Shown: piece after piece, positions 9,646-19,316 of the stretch
Numbering within the stretch: position 1 is the stretch's first letter
How the letters are laid out: each line of letters starts with the position of its first letter
From: JBBRMG01 sp038230955
GTDB lineage: Bacteria > Patescibacteriota > Doudnabacteria > UBA920
DNA: 64,000 nt
Direction of reading: 5' to 3'
NCBI GenBank assembly: GCA_038230955.1
Contig: JBBRMG010000001.1
Location: 1 to 64,000, forward strand
The notes under the pieces: model-generated
Database searches by the model: none
Seen by the model: the letters and a program-made list of their open reading frames with translations, nothing else
Told to the model about the DNA's origin: nothing
Made by a program: the position numbers and the translations under genes

Positions 9646-11157
9646 TTAACGAACTTTATATATAGCCACAATGTCATCTTCGTAAGTTTTACTAAAACTT
9701 ACTCCGCCTTCTTTGCTATCCTGATCCAAAAGTGAATTGATAAGAGGATTGCGTTCCTTTTCTAAAAATACATACTTCGAATAAAATTCGTTCTTAATTA
9801 CACCATGTAAATCCACAGCATTCAATTCTACCGAGTTTTCGTCACTCAAACTCTGCCACTCTGCATATGCTTGAGCGTCATATTCATACATGAACACTGG
9901 ATCCAGTCCATTTATAAAATTGTTTTTTTGATCCCAATAAAATAACTGGGGAAAGTAATCCCATTGTAAATTAAATACTATATCTCCAGTTTCAGAATTA
10001 TTTTTTAACCACCTAGCGGATAATTCGTATCTATCGTACCGAGGAGATTGGCGAATATACCCATATACTATGGTCATTGTTAGAAACATCCCGTACAAAC
10101 TTATCACTGCTATTAAAATGATACTGACATTAAATTGCCACGTGGAAATCAAAAAGTCTTTAATATACTTTAACGAGATATTTTTTAAGGCCTCGCCAAA
10201 AACAAACATCACAAACAGGACAGCAAATGGAATGAAATAAACTACGAATAACTGTGAACGGAAAAGTAGGGATAAAAACGCAACAGCAATTGTTAAAAAT
10301 GTTAGCAAGGGTACCAATTGATCTTTATAAGTTTTTATTCTACTAACAAATATTGCACCTGCGCTAAAGAATAACAACACTATTACTAAATTATCAAAAA
10401 AGAATTGCTTTACGTTATAAGGCAACCAGCCTACTCCTTTTGGAATTGGTAGCGGTATAACTCCGATATTAATTATGTGTTGATAATAAAAACTAACGTT
10501 CCATGGAAAATTAGGATGAATTAATGTACCTAAAACCATGCCTACTAGAACGCTCAGCAATATTTTCCATTCAAATTTCTTATTCAAGATTAAATTATAA
10601 AAAATATATATAGCCATGGGAATCAGAAGTAAAACGAAACCATTGTACGCCAATGTATACAATACGGTGGTCAACAATGCCAATTTCCATTTTCTTTCAA
10701 TGATAAAATGAGTTCCAAGCATTAATATCATGGCTGACATAATTTGAGCTCTGCCCACATTTAATATAAACAAAAATGGAGCTGAAAAAAATAATGGAGC
10801 CAAAACCAATGACCGCACTATACCTGATCCTACTTTTTTAGTCATAACCAAAGTTATAGCAATAAGGCCCATAGCTTGAAATACCAAAAACGCACTTAAC
10901 CCCAACCAATCATTAAATACTATAAATGGGATTAACAGTATGTGAAATAGAAAATGATGGTCTATGTAATGAAGTTTAAATATTGTAAACTGAAGCCATT
11001 GAAAATCGTGCAATGGGCCATGTTGAATTATCATATGCGTGACCCGAAGATGATAAAACGTATCAGGGTCGAGGACTATACCTCGACCTATTATTTGAAA
11101 CACAACAATCACTATAAAAGCGATAACGACATACAATAATATCTGTCTCTTTGTCAT
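9646..11157 (-). CDS. GT-C-type membrane glycosyltransferase
   Basis: 503 aa with 10-12 membrane helices and a soluble C-terminal domain after about residue 370. The first external loop has LDPDTFYHLR, the acidic D..D motif placed as in GT-C enzymes (oligosaccharyltransferase and mannosyltransferase type). YIDHHFLFHILL follows in the next loop. These enzymes use polyprenyl-phosphate sugars outside the membrane. The start codon overlaps the upstream GT2 stop by four bases (ATGA), so the two are coupled: the GT2 enzyme likely makes the lipid-phosphate sugar that this one uses. Acceptor unknown. Confidence 0.75.
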   Translation of the reverse strand: MTKRQILLYVVIAFIVIVVFQIIGRGIVLDPDTFYHLRVTHMIIQHGPLHDFQWLQFTIFKLHYIDHHFLFHILLIPFIVFNDWLGLSAFLVFQAMGLIAITLVMTKKVGSGIVRSLVLAPLFFSAPFLFILNVGRAQIMSAMILMLGTHFIIERKWKLALLTTVLYTLAYNGFVLLLIPMAIYIFYNLILNKKFEWKILLSVLVGMVLGTLIHPNFPWNVSFYYQHIINIGVIPLPIPKGVGWLPYNVKQFFFDNLVIVLLFFSAGAIFVSRIKTYKDQLVPLLTFLTIAVAFLSLLFRSQLFVVYFIPFAVLFVMFVFGEALKNISLKYIKDFLISTWQFNVSIILIAVISLYGMFLTMTIVYGYIRQSPRYDRYELSARWLKNNSETGDIVFNLQWDYFPQLFYWDQKNNFINGLDPVFMYEYDAQAYAEWQSLSDENSVELNAVDLHGVIKNEFYSKYVFLEKERNPLINSLLDQDSKEGGVSFSKTYEDDIVAIYKVR

Positions 11158-11879
11158 GCCAATCGCCCTTTTAATTTAAATAAAAAAACGAGAAAATTAA
11201 AACTATCTTTTACAATAGACACTCTACTGACACGAGACATTAATCGTTGATGAATAACTTCAACAGCAACTGTCGAAATACGAAAACCTTTGTGATATGC
11301 CTGTAAGATTATCTCAGTATCAAAAAACCAACCAGTTTCATGCAAATATGGCTCTAATTGAAAAAAAGCTTTGGCAGATATCATTTTCATACCACATTGG
11401 GTATCTCCTAACGGGTATTTAAAAAGTCTATACACCAAACGGGTTGATCCCCATGTCATCACTTTTCTATACCAGGGAATCTGAGCACTGCTGCCCTGAT
11501 GAAAGCGTGAACCCACAATAATATCATTTGTATTATCACTCATGGATAAATAAGCTTCATGCAAACTTTTAGGATTAATACCCATATCGGCATCAATATA
11601 AGCAAAATAGTCAGCATTGCTATTGGACCATAACAAGCGCAAAGCGTTACCTCTTCCAGACTGCAAAATCTTTACATAGCTTAACTGGGAGTATTTCAAG
11701 CAAATATTTTGAACCACATCTTCTGTATTATCTGTAGAGCCATTGTCGGCGACTACCACACCCCATTCCACATCTTTAAAATAATTATTCAATGAATTAA
11801 ATAAAAAAGGAATTGCAAGTGGTAAAATTTTTGCTTCGTTTTTTGCAGGAACTACGATTAGTAAACTCATAGTATGCAT
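11154..11879 (-). CDS. GT2 glycosyltransferase, dolichyl/polyprenyl-phosphate glucosyltransferase-like
   Basis: 241 aa. The GT-A fold signs are all visible: VVPAKNEAKILPLAI at the N-terminus, VVADNGSTDNT, the DxD-type YIDADMGI near residue 105, SRFHQGS, and GDTQCGMKM with TGWFFDTEI, the pattern of ALG5/DPM1-like enzymes. It should transfer a nucleotide-activated hexose to polyprenyl phosphate on the cytoplasmic face. A second start three codons in is possible. It begins the three-gene run GT2, GT-C, PAP2-like. Confidence 0.85.
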   Translation of the reverse strand: MHTMSLLIVVPAKNEAKILPLAIPFLFNSLNNYFKDVEWGVVVADNGSTDNTEDVVQNICLKYSQLSYVKILQSGRGNALRLLWSNSNADYFAYIDADMGINPKSLHEAYLSMSDNTNDIIVGSRFHQGSSAQIPWYRKVMTWGSTRLVYRLFKYPLGDTQCGMKMISAKAFFQLEPYLHETGWFFDTEIILQAYHKGFRISTVAVEVIHQRLMSRVSRVSIVKDSFNFLVFLFKLKGRLA

Positions 11880-11884
11880 TATAA

Positions 11885-11926
11885 CAAAAAAGGAGCGTTA
11901 TCAGTTTAAAAAACCAATAACGCCCC
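11885..11926 (-). terminator. intrinsic terminator after the 13253-11943 gene
   Basis: On the minus strand GGGGCGTTAT pairs with ATAACGCTCC around an A/T loop, followed by six T. It separates the 14492-11943 operon from the glycosyltransferase genes. Confidence 0.8.
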
Positions 11927-11942
11927 GACCGCCACAATATCT

Positions 11943-13253
11943 CTATTGCCAAATTTTAATTGGACTGTATATGCACAATCCGTTCTGTTTTCCCCCTTTA
12001 ACGCTAAACACGACCTGATTTACTCCGTCATGTAGGAAGCCAACAGGTACATTCCACACAGCATCAGCGCCGCTAATGTTATCGGGAATGACCGGCTTAA
12101 CCCCTACCAGCTTACCATTAACCGTCAATGTGACGTCGCTGGCAAATACAGGATCAGTGCTCGTGGTTTTGGATAACTCTGATGACATTCTAGCCACTAC
12201 TACCGACGGTTTGGAACGATCAATGCCTTGTGCATTTAAGGCATAGGCTATTTGACCGCTTTTGGCCATCCATAAATGCTGTACGGGCATCCTTTCGTCA
12301 TCCTTGCCGGGGCCGTAACCATTCCACGAAGCACTGGAATAATCCAAATATGCCTGTGTGCCTTTCAAATCTTTTCCTGCAATAGGGGCGCTGTCTAACA
12401 TCTGACCAGAAGCCGAAGATGCATTAACAGTGCTGGGTCCATACCACCAACCATAAAGAAGCATTGATAGTATGCCTATGCCCCATAGAGCGCAGAATGT
12501 TTTCGCCCACTTCCATTGACCATCTTTACCTCCTGGCAATAATCCCGAAGCGGCCAACAATATAATTGCCACCACTATTTTTGGGAAGAGGGTAAATAAA
12601 TGATTTGTCAATTCATTGAACGGATCCCATAACATGTAGGTGATACAGAATGCTGCAATACATAAAGCTATCCGTAACCCGTATTTTTTAATGGCCGGCT
12701 CATCCTTTGCCCATGGAGTCAAACACAGTCCGATGAGCATCAATGATAGCACTAGCACAAGAGACCAATACAATGGTAGGTTCCAAATCGGTAACACACC
12801 AACGATAAGGCAGAAAAATCCAAACGCGAGAGCCGCAAAAAGCAACGCTTTACCAAAAATAGTAAGAGATGCTGCTCGTTTAGTGCGTTCCCAATCCACA
12901 TCATGATTAAAAATCTCATGTATGCGGAACGGTGACAGCTGCACCCCTTTTCCAATATCCAGCAAAGCATCGGCCCCGAGCAAAAATCCTGCGCTCCGGA
13001 GTACCGTGTGAGACGTTGCTAAACGAATGGCAAAAGCGATTTGAAGGATCCCCAACACTATCAGTGGAAAATGAGACTGAAATCCATAATTCATGAGTGT
13101 CCCGACGACGATGAGGATGAATGGCCATATAAACGCCCTGCGCAACGCTTGTTGCAAATCATCCAAACGCTCTTCGGTCCAATGCCAGATTGGCTGAGTC
13201 ACAACTTCACCCAGCGCGGTTAATAACGCAATTATTCCTGTAAAAGTTAACAT
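11943..13253 (-). CDS. polytopic membrane protein with a C-terminal beta domain, unknown
   Basis: 436 aa with about nine membrane helices up to residue 275 (for example WPFILIVVGTLMNYGF and LTIFGKALLFAALAFGFFC). The last 160 residues are exported and look like a beta-sandwich (DAVWNVPVGFL, VNQVVFSVKGG). No catalytic motif recognised. It is third in an operon with two soluble unknowns and ends at a strong terminator. Confidence 0.7.
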   Translation of the reverse strand: MLTFTGIIALLTALGEVVTQPIWHWTEERLDDLQQALRRAFIWPFILIVVGTLMNYGFQSHFPLIVLGILQIAFAIRLATSHTVLRSAGFLLGADALLDIGKGVQLSPFRIHEIFNHDVDWERTKRAASLTIFGKALLFAALAFGFFCLIVGVLPIWNLPLYWSLVLVLSLMLIGLCLTPWAKDEPAIKKYGLRIALCIAAFCITYMLWDPFNELTNHLFTLFPKIVVAIILLAASGLLPGGKDGQWKWAKTFCALWGIGILSMLLYGWWYGPSTVNASSASGQMLDSAPIAGKDLKGTQAYLDYSSASWNGYGPGKDDERMPVQHLWMAKSGQIAYALNAQGIDRSKPSVVVARMSSELSKTTSTDPVFASDVTLTVNGKLVGVKPVIPDNISGADAVWNVPVGFLHDGVNQVVFSVKGGKQNGLCIYSPIKIWQ

Positions 13254-13255
13254 GA

Positions 13256-13933
13256 CTAATCAATGCCTCCAATGCCGATAATGCGGCAAAATCGATTCCA
13301 CGGTGTAAGACGAGCGTCACGTTGTTTAATAATCCGATCATCTAGATCGTTACTATACTTTGTAACACGCACGGCCGCTCGGCCGGCTGCATCGTCAATT
13401 TCTTGTACATAGAGCAAGGTCTGGTCTCTCAACCAATCCCAATTGTGAGTGTCCTGGAGCCATGCCCAAGCGTCCTCGCCATGTTGCCTAATCCCAGTTT
13501 TGATACGAACTAGAAGATCGGTATCGATCTGCATTAGCCGCCAATTTCGGATTGCGTCAGTGAATGCCTCAGGCCTCATTTGGGCTAAAGCAATCATCTG
13601 CTTTGCGCGATCGTCCTTACTGGGTATGGTTGCCATCACTTTTAGAAAGACATCTTGATCCGCCCGACGAAGTTGAGCCAATCGAAATTCTAGAACTTGT
13701 CGATGCGCTATATTAATTGGCGCGTCTGCAATACTGAACGCCGTTTCTTTATGAGTGAAGCCCATAATATGAGGCGACACTTCTTTAACCCGTTCATGGT
13801 CAACCGTCCATTTGCCATCGCCGCCTTTCGACAACCCACCGGTAGCAGCTAAAAAAGATACCACTGCGGCAGCTACGTCAATAATCGGTTCAGCGACACG
13901 AAAAGTTTGTTTTACACCACTCATTAATCCCAT
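13256..13933 (-). CDS. hypothetical protein
   Basis: 225 aa from the ATG at 13933, chosen because GGAGGAG sits six bases upstream; an ATG at 13954 would lie before this site. There is a weakly hydrophobic N-terminal stretch (IIDVAAAVVSFLAATGG), then a charged helical body. No family recognised. It starts just before the stop of the upstream gene and is followed two bases later by the membrane protein gene, so it is a tight operon. Confidence 0.65.
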   Translation of the reverse strand: MGLMSGVKQTFRVAEPIIDVAAAVVSFLAATGGLSKGGDGKWTVDHERVKEVSPHIMGFTHKETAFSIADAPINIAHRQVLEFRLAQLRRADQDVFLKVMATIPSKDDRAKQMIALAQMRPEAFTDAIRNWRLMQIDTDLLVRIKTGIRQHGEDAWAWLQDTHNWDWLRDQTLLYVQEIDDAAGRAAVRVTKYSNDLDDRIIKQRDARLTPWNRFCRIIGIGGID

Positions 13934-13934
13934 T

Positions 13935-14492
13935 TTATCTCCTCCAAAATGCAAAATTTGCGATCATTGTGCCGTCGGGTTTAGCAACGGCTATTTCATT
14001 TACTGCAAGTGGCACCTCGACTGTGTAAACCTGAGGTGTAGCCCTTGCGCTCGTTACTTCAATCACGACGCCGCGACCAATTTCTACGCCCGCTGAATCA
14101 CGCACTACCATAGGTAGAATTGTTTCAAATCGGACACTCTGCAAAAGCTCAAACCGATAAACTGTTGAGCTTATCTGCTCTGATTTTTTCACAAAATGAT
14201 GAGTGCTTTCTGCTGATGGTTCTGGCATCTCCTTATTAAAAGAACTGCCGCCCTCAACCACTAAACACACATGCGTAAATTTTCCGTTAGGTGTAGCAAA
14301 CATACCAGTCGTAATATCCCCTGTTGTATTGAGCCTCAGCCGACCAATTTCAGTATCAGGCGGAAAGGACTCAGTCCCAGCATACACAATGGCAGAATTA
14401 CCACGGTATGCGTTAGATTGAACAGTAATTTTTATCTCACTGCCTTCGATTTTTGCCCAAAATTCAGCCTTTGGAGCATTATTTTTAGCCAT
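13935..14492 (-). CDS. hypothetical beta-rich protein
   Basis: The start at 14492 (the fifth codon of the longest frame) has GGAG seven bases upstream. About 185 aa, predicted mostly beta, with no signal peptide or membrane helix. First gene of the operon read from the promoter at 14633-14661. No family recognised. Confidence 0.6.
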   Translation of the reverse strand: MAKNNAPKAEFWAKIEGSEIKITVQSNAYRGNSAIVYAGTESFPPDTEIGRLRLNTTGDITTGMFATPNGKFTHVCLVVEGGSSFNKEMPEPSAESTHHFVKKSEQISSTVYRFELLQSVRFETILPMVVRDSAGVEIGRGVVIEVTSARATPQVYTVEVPLAVNEIAVAKPDGTMIANFAFWRR

Positions 14493-14661
14493 ATTATTCT
14501 CCATATATGTAATTTTTAAAGAGCTAACTAAACTTTACCGCATACAGCGATACAGCAAGTCGCCTTGCCGGAAAAGGGCTTATTTGTAACCCTTTTCTGG
14601 TGAGACGATCACAATATTCAATTCGACTTCATATTATACTAATTATTAAGCTTTTTGTCAA
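14493..14661 (-). promoter_or_regulatory. promoter and hairpin leader of the 14492-11943 operon
   Basis: On the minus strand TTGACA (14656-14661) and TATAAT (14633-14638) are 17 bases apart, a full consensus promoter. The leader of about 130 bases has two adjacent hairpins: AGAAAAGGGTT with AGCCCTTTTCC (about 14570-14603) and GCAAG/CTTGC (about 14553-14566). No T-run follows, so they are leader structures rather than terminators. Confidence 0.7.
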
Positions 14662-14715
14662 TAGATGACACCAAGTAATAAAAACCTCAAATAATATCCA
14701 GTCTAACCCCAAAAA

Positions 14716-14752
14716 GGCCATCTCGGGAATAGCGAAATGACCTTTGCTTCTC
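14716..14752 (-). terminator. intrinsic terminator after the TraD/VirB4-like gene
   Basis: On the minus strand AAAGGTCAT pairs with ATGGCCTTT and is followed by TTTT. It ends the 17790-14788 transcript just before the next promoter. Confidence 0.75.
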
Positions 14753-14787
14753 TTAATAGCGGCGGCGCTGTTACCTCAATATATAAT

Positions 14788-17340
14788 CTACAACCCCTTC
14801 TCTATACTGGCTGGACCGGCGGCCATCATTTCTGCCACTTGGCTGGCTTCCAGAATTTCAGCTTCTACTTCGGCTCGGGGCCTACCAAACTTCAAACGTG
14901 ACAACTGGCGAATAGCTGCTGCTACTTCTAACTGCTTGGCGTCAGGTTTTGGTAACGGATACGTGGCCATATTAAATGGCTTGCTGGCTGTACCGTTAAT
15001 CATCAATTTTACGTAAGCATTGTACCGATCTATGTTTACCAAATCAAACTCGTTAAATGTCGGCGAAAATTCTTTAGCCATGACCTCGGCATCTTCAACG
15101 CCAATGCGGAAGCTAACCATGGTGCCAGTGTTACCAAACACCGCATCGCGCAGTCCTTTGCTCCCCGCTCCTTGCGCTCCGGCTCCCTGCTCTAACTGGC
15201 CCAAGAATTGGTGCGCAATAATTAAATTTAGTTTGTACTTACGAGCTTCGGACAAGATAGACTCAAAAGCGTCGGTAATGAAGTTTTGAAACTCATCCAC
15301 GTATAAATAGAAATCTTTACGATCAGCTTCAGGCGTATCGGCCCGCGATAACGCTGCCATCTGAATTTTGGATACGATAATCAGTCCGAGCAACTTAGCG
15401 TTAATCTCCCCTACTTTGCCTTTGGCCAAATTGACCAGCAAAATCTTTTTACCATCCATAACTTCGCGGAAATTGAAACTGCTCTTTGATTGTCCTACTA
15501 TATTACGCATCATCGAGTTTTCAACGAACCGCCCCACTTTAGACACCAAGTATCCCAACATTTCCGACTTGTGGAAATCAGACGTTTTAGCCATTTCTTT
15601 TTCCCAAAACGCGCGAACGACTGGGTCGCGCAGCTTGCTCACTTTGTATTTCTGGAACTCGGTGTCAGTAAAAATGCGTGGGATTTCTACCAAGCTTCCC
15701 GGATGCTCTTCGTCTGCCATCAAGGTCAGCATGGCGTTACGCATGTTGTGTTCGAACATTGGTCCGAGCATGGCTGGATCGGTGACCAATTTGTAAAAAA
15801 TAGAAATCATTTCCTGAATAGCAAAATCTTTTTCTTCTTCCCGACTGACTTCTAGCATGTTCAATCCCATCGGTCGTTCTTGATCAAACGGTTCAAATAA
15901 AATTACGTCTTCTGCTCGCTCTTTCGGAATGTGCGGCAGTACATCTTCAATAAAGTCGCCGTGGGGATCTATAATACACAACCCTTCGCCGTTTTTTATA
16001 TCCTGAACCGACATGTACTTCATGATTTCGGTTTTACCTACGCCGGTGCGGCCAAGCACATACATATGCCGCCGACGGTCGTCGCGATCCATCATAATTT
16101 TGGTTTCTACATTGCGGTACTGATTACGACCAATTAACACGCCTTCGCTTGGAATATTCAAAGGAGCAGGGGCCTTCTTGCTAATCAGCCATTTAATATT
16201 GGGGGTTTCCAAATACGGCGTGGGCAAATGCCAAATAGAGGCTAACTCTTCCGTATTTAGAATTGAGTTCTTACCGTAATTGCGGTAAATGCGGAAAATA
16301 AAGTCCCTCAGCAAATCTCTGCGCCGGCGCTTGCGAATCCGAAACCCATTAAACGGCGGCATATTGTACTGTAAAAACGACGACACTATATTACTCATAT
16401 GAAGCTTAGCCGCCCCAGGAATACTGGACGATGTCACAATGCGGATATTAGTTTTGAACCCCGGACGACTGGCTTTCTCTTCTAAACGCTTAACAATTTC
16501 TTGTTGCATGGGCGTTAACTGGATAGCGCTGTGATACCCTGAAAGATCGTTACGATACTGGTTTGTCATCTGATTGTTCTTGCCCCGAAGAGCATGACCA
16601 AACCCAGTCATCAATTCATATAAGACTTTTGTTATATGGCCGCGCTCGACAATATGAGGGGCTTTCCCTTGTTGGATTTCCGAAGCCATGTGCCGGGGTC
16701 GCGCCTGCCAAGCATGGCCGGCCGGACTAATTATCATTTGAATAACGGCGCCTTCACCTTCCGACAACTTCGACATAGCGTTGGTTAACGCATTAAGTGG
16801 ATCTGATTCCATGTCCTTGTAAGTCCGAATAGGATAAACATATTTCTTAGTGGGCCGTAATTCCGTAATTTCTACTTGCGCCCCTTTTTGAAAAGGATTA
16901 TACCCTTTTAACTCTTCAATGAACGCGGCCGGGTATTGCGCCTGCACTTGCTTTTCAATCAGCTGTTGGAGCGACTTGGGGCAGTTAATGTAGAAGGCGA
17001 CTTTCTTGTCAGTACACGCAATTTCAAAACTAATATAATCGTTAGCGCCGAACCAACTTTTATGTTCCCCCGCTTGCGAGACAGTGGTGAACAGTTGTTC
17101 GGCAATGGCAATCAAGTTTTTTTTCTCTTCGTCACTGCGCTGTCTTTGCTGCTGTTTTTCATCCGAATTATCTTTGGGCATTTGAATTTCTAGGAACACC
17201 CAATTGGCTGTGCGCGGTGCTATGACTTTAGTAAAATACCAGTGTTTCTTTATGTAATAAAAAAGCGCCAACAAAAAAGCCACGATTAAACCGGTAAGAA
17301 TTAAAATTGTAATTGTATATAAATTGAAGCTAGCGGACAT
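14788..17340 (-). CDS. TraD/VirB4-like HerA-FtsK ATPase (type IV secretion or pilus)
   Basis: 850 aa. One N-terminal membrane helix (ITILILTGLIVAFLLALFYY), a 350-residue middle region, then an ATPase: Walker A GRTGVGKTE near residue 432, IIDPHGDFIEDVLPHIP, Walker B FYLYVDEFQNF near 685 and an arginine-rich LSEARKYKLNLIIAHQ segment. This is the layout of conjugative coupling proteins with a TraM/DUF87-type ATPase. In CPR bacteria such genes usually accompany type IV pilus or DNA-uptake systems. No relaxase or pilin gene is present here, so its partner system lies elsewhere or this is a stand-alone pump. Confidence 0.85.
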   Translation of the reverse strand: MSASFNLYTITILILTGLIVAFLLALFYYIKKHWYFTKVIAPRTANWVFLEIQMPKDNSDEKQQQRQRSDEEKKNLIAIAEQLFTTVSQAGEHKSWFGANDYISFEIACTDKKVAFYINCPKSLQQLIEKQVQAQYPAAFIEELKGYNPFQKGAQVEITELRPTKKYVYPIRTYKDMESDPLNALTNAMSKLSEGEGAVIQMIISPAGHAWQARPRHMASEIQQGKAPHIVERGHITKVLYELMTGFGHALRGKNNQMTNQYRNDLSGYHSAIQLTPMQQEIVKRLEEKASRPGFKTNIRIVTSSSIPGAAKLHMSNIVSSFLQYNMPPFNGFRIRKRRRRDLLRDFIFRIYRNYGKNSILNTEELASIWHLPTPYLETPNIKWLISKKAPAPLNIPSEGVLIGRNQYRNVETKIMMDRDDRRRHMYVLGRTGVGKTEIMKYMSVQDIKNGEGLCIIDPHGDFIEDVLPHIPKERAEDVILFEPFDQERPMGLNMLEVSREEEKDFAIQEMISIFYKLVTDPAMLGPMFEHNMRNAMLTLMADEEHPGSLVEIPRIFTDTEFQKYKVSKLRDPVVRAFWEKEMAKTSDFHKSEMLGYLVSKVGRFVENSMMRNIVGQSKSSFNFREVMDGKKILLVNLAKGKVGEINAKLLGLIIVSKIQMAALSRADTPEADRKDFYLYVDEFQNFITDAFESILSEARKYKLNLIIAHQFLGQLEQGAGAQGAGSKGLRDAVFGNTGTMVSFRIGVEDAEVMAKEFSPTFNEFDLVNIDRYNAYVKLMINGTASKPFNMATYPLPKPDAKQLEVAAAIRQLSRLKFGRPRAEVEAEILEASQVAEMMAAGPASIEKGL

Positions 17341-17382
17341 TTATTGCAGTTTTGTTTTTGTCTCGATTAATCTTATTTTGCT

Positions 17383-17790
17383 TTAACCTACTTTTTCAGA
17401 GCTAGAACCAGACTGTTCGCCATTTGCATAATCTTGCATGGTCTCTGGGTGACTGTCATCAAACTCGCCATTGAGAATTCGCTTAACCCTATCTACATGT
17501 TCTACTCCGCTATCGGCCATATCTTTCAAAATAACTTCAGTGGTAATTTCTTTTGTAGGTTGGGCTATGGGCGGGCGTTCTATGGGATTGGTGTCGCCCA
17601 GATTTTCCAATCTTTTTCGCAAAATAGCAGACTGCTGTTCGGGAGTTTGAGCCGGATTTACGTACTCTGCGCCAGGTCCACCGACAGAATGCTTGGCATC
17701 CAGAGCCCAAGCCTTTGCCTCTAAGTCTGCTTTAAGTTGTTCTTCGGATTTCGGAGTTTCGCTCGTTGGATTATTTTGTGATTCAGCCAT
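17383..17790 (-). CDS. small hydrophilic hypothetical protein
   Basis: 135 aa, Glu/Asn/Pro-rich and apparently poorly structured. It lies 42 bases upstream of the ATPase gene and under the same promoter (17847-17875). No family recognised. Possibly an accessory or adaptor of the ATPase, by position only. Confidence 0.6.
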   Translation of the reverse strand: MAESQNNPTSETPKSEEQLKADLEAKAWALDAKHSVGGPGAEYVNPAQTPEQQSAILRKRLENLGDTNPIERPPIAQPTKEITTEVILKDMADSGVEHVDRVKRILNGEFDDSHPETMQDYANGEQSGSSSEKVG

Positions 17791-17846
17791 ATAAAGTAGT
17801 TTAAAAAGTTACTTACTAAATAATTATACCATGTTTACAACTGACA

Positions 17847-17875
17847 ATTGTACTACAAAATAAGGAATATGTCAA
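17847..17875 (-). promoter_or_regulatory. promoter of the 17790-14788 operon
   Basis: Minus-strand TTGACA (17870-17875), 17-base spacer, TACAAT (17847-17852). It lies back to back with the plus-strand promoter at 17900. Confidence 0.75.
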
Positions 17876-17899
17876 TATTTGGTTTATTATAGGCTGCTA

Positions 17900-17928
17900 T
17901 TGACTTTTTGGTAAAAATATAGTATAAT
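17900..17928 (+). promoter_or_regulatory. promoter of the 18016 gene
   Basis: TTGACT, 17 bases, TATAAT. A GGAGG ribosome site at 18001-18005 precedes the ATG at 18016. Confidence 0.8.
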
Positions 17929-18015
17929 AGTTCATAAACCAATTCTCGATAAATTTCGATGTAACTGGCACAATATCAACAAAAAAAGTTCAAATCTTGA
18001 GGAGGATTAATTCAG

Positions 18016-19119
18016 ATGAAAAAGAATAATATTGAAAATGGTAAATGGTTACTAATAGTTGGGTTATTGTATGTTTCTACAGGAATTTTCCTGCTTCTTG
18101 ACGAGCATGATGCTCAACAAAAAATTGCGGTATTCGACCAACAGCCAATCCCCTGCAACCTTGCTAAACTTGGCGAAACTTGTATATTTGCCGACAATGA
18201 GCAAGTGCCCAACGACAAGTATAAAATGGTTGAGGGAGATGACAGAGGCAAAGAAATTTCCTATGACAAAATTCCATACCCCGAAAACTCTTGTCTGTCC
18301 AATCGGAATATGCACCTCACATGCATAGAAACAGCCAATTGGCTTTTCTCTGAAGCGACCATAACCGTTAAGACAGAGACTGAATCAGTGACGGTCAAAA
18401 TACCAAAATTGAGATATACAGCTCTCAACGGCTATGAGTGGCGGCAAGAACAAGTGGCTTTGCCATTCGCCATTGACCCAGACGAAAACTTTGTCATGAC
18501 AGTGCGAACAAAGTCAGGACAGAAGCTTGTTTGGACGATGCCTAGCATTCCGTTCCGAGTAAGCAGTTACAGCCACATCCGGCTACTGTCTGGTGCTCAT
18601 GGAAAATACTTCATCCCCTATTTTAGAACATACGGTGATGACGAAATTCCTGCCGACAGCGCAAAAACCATGTTTTCGAAACAGCACTCCGAAGACAATC
18701 TGCCTAATAACCAGCAGACTCGCGAAGCGGATAAAATCCGCAATCACGACAAACAGTTAAAGTGGCAAGGGTTGGAGTTCACAGAAGACTGGACAAGAAT
18801 TGGCGCAGCGACAATTATCGTTAAATCCAACAATCTCTCGACGGCGAAAAAAATGGAATACAGCGATAACCAAGCTTACGCTTTTATCCCCGGAAATTTC
18901 AAAGAGGGGTTTAAGGTAACAATAATCCGGCTTGATGGCGCAAACTGGGAGTTCGATGTTCCAAAAGAATACGCAGAACTCATTGATGCCCAAATCATGA
19001 TTGGCTCGCCATCATGGGACAAGGACAAACCTTGGATTCAGCTAAACTTTCACAAAAACAAAACAGTGAGAAACGGTAACGGACTGCTTCTCGGAGGGGC
19101 ATTCATCAACGCCAAATAA
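18016..19119 (+). CDS. exported or membrane-anchored protein, unknown
   Basis: 367 aa with one N-terminal hydrophobic helix (WLLIVGLLYVSTGIFLLL) and an extracytoplasmic body of mixed beta type. Two related beta segments can be seen (ATITVKTETESVTVKIP near residue 115 and ATIIVKSNN near 270), each followed by an aromatic stretch, hinting at two copies of one fold. It has its own promoter and terminator, an isolated monocistronic unit between minus-strand operons. No family recognised. Confidence 0.75.
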   Translation: MKKNNIENGKWLLIVGLLYVSTGIFLLLDEHDAQQKIAVFDQQPIPCNLAKLGETCIFADNEQVPNDKYKMVEGDDRGKEISYDKIPYPENSCLSNRNMHLTCIETANWLFSEATITVKTETESVTVKIPKLRYTALNGYEWRQEQVALPFAIDPDENFVMTVRTKSGQKLVWTMPSIPFRVSSYSHIRLLSGAHGKYFIPYFRTYGDDEIPADSAKTMFSKQHSEDNLPNNQQTREADKIRNHDKQLKWQGLEFTEDWTRIGAATIIVKSNNLSTAKKMEYSDNQAYAFIPGNFKEGFKVTIIRLDGANWEFDVPKEYAELIDAQIMIGSPSWDKDKPWIQLNFHKNKTVRNGNGLLLGGAFINAK

Positions 19120-19138
19120 GCAACTTGGCCGATACAAT

Positions 19139-19182
19139 AAGAGCGAACTGGGTTTTAACGCCCGCTTCGCTCTCTTTTTTTT
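19139..19182 (+). terminator. intrinsic terminator of the 18016 gene
   Basis: AGAGCGA..GGG pairs with CCC..TCGCTCT, followed by a run of eight T. Confidence 0.85.
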
Positions 19183-19206
19183 CTAAAAAGGGGTGCTATG
19201 AATAAA

Positions 19207-19307
19207 AACCCATCCCTGTTGTAGGAGAAACTATTGGAGCCGTAAGGAACGCGTCTGTAAGACGCTGTTCCTAGGCGACCTAGTTTCGATACAACAGGGA
19301 TGGGGTT
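19207..19307 (-). repeat. hairpin element copy A (after secY)
   Basis: On the minus strand the outer arms (19290-19307 with 19207-19223) form about 17 pairs. Then come a 2x3 loop (TC/TCC), GAAACTA/TAGTTTC, the internal loop GGTCGCC / GGCTCCAA, and an inner stem AGGAAC.GCGTC with GACGC.GTTCCT. The outer arm runs into GGGTTTTTATT, so this copy may also terminate the secY transcript. The inner sequence is shared with copies B and D and, inverted, with C. Confidence 0.75.
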
Positions 19308-19316
19308 CTCTATTCC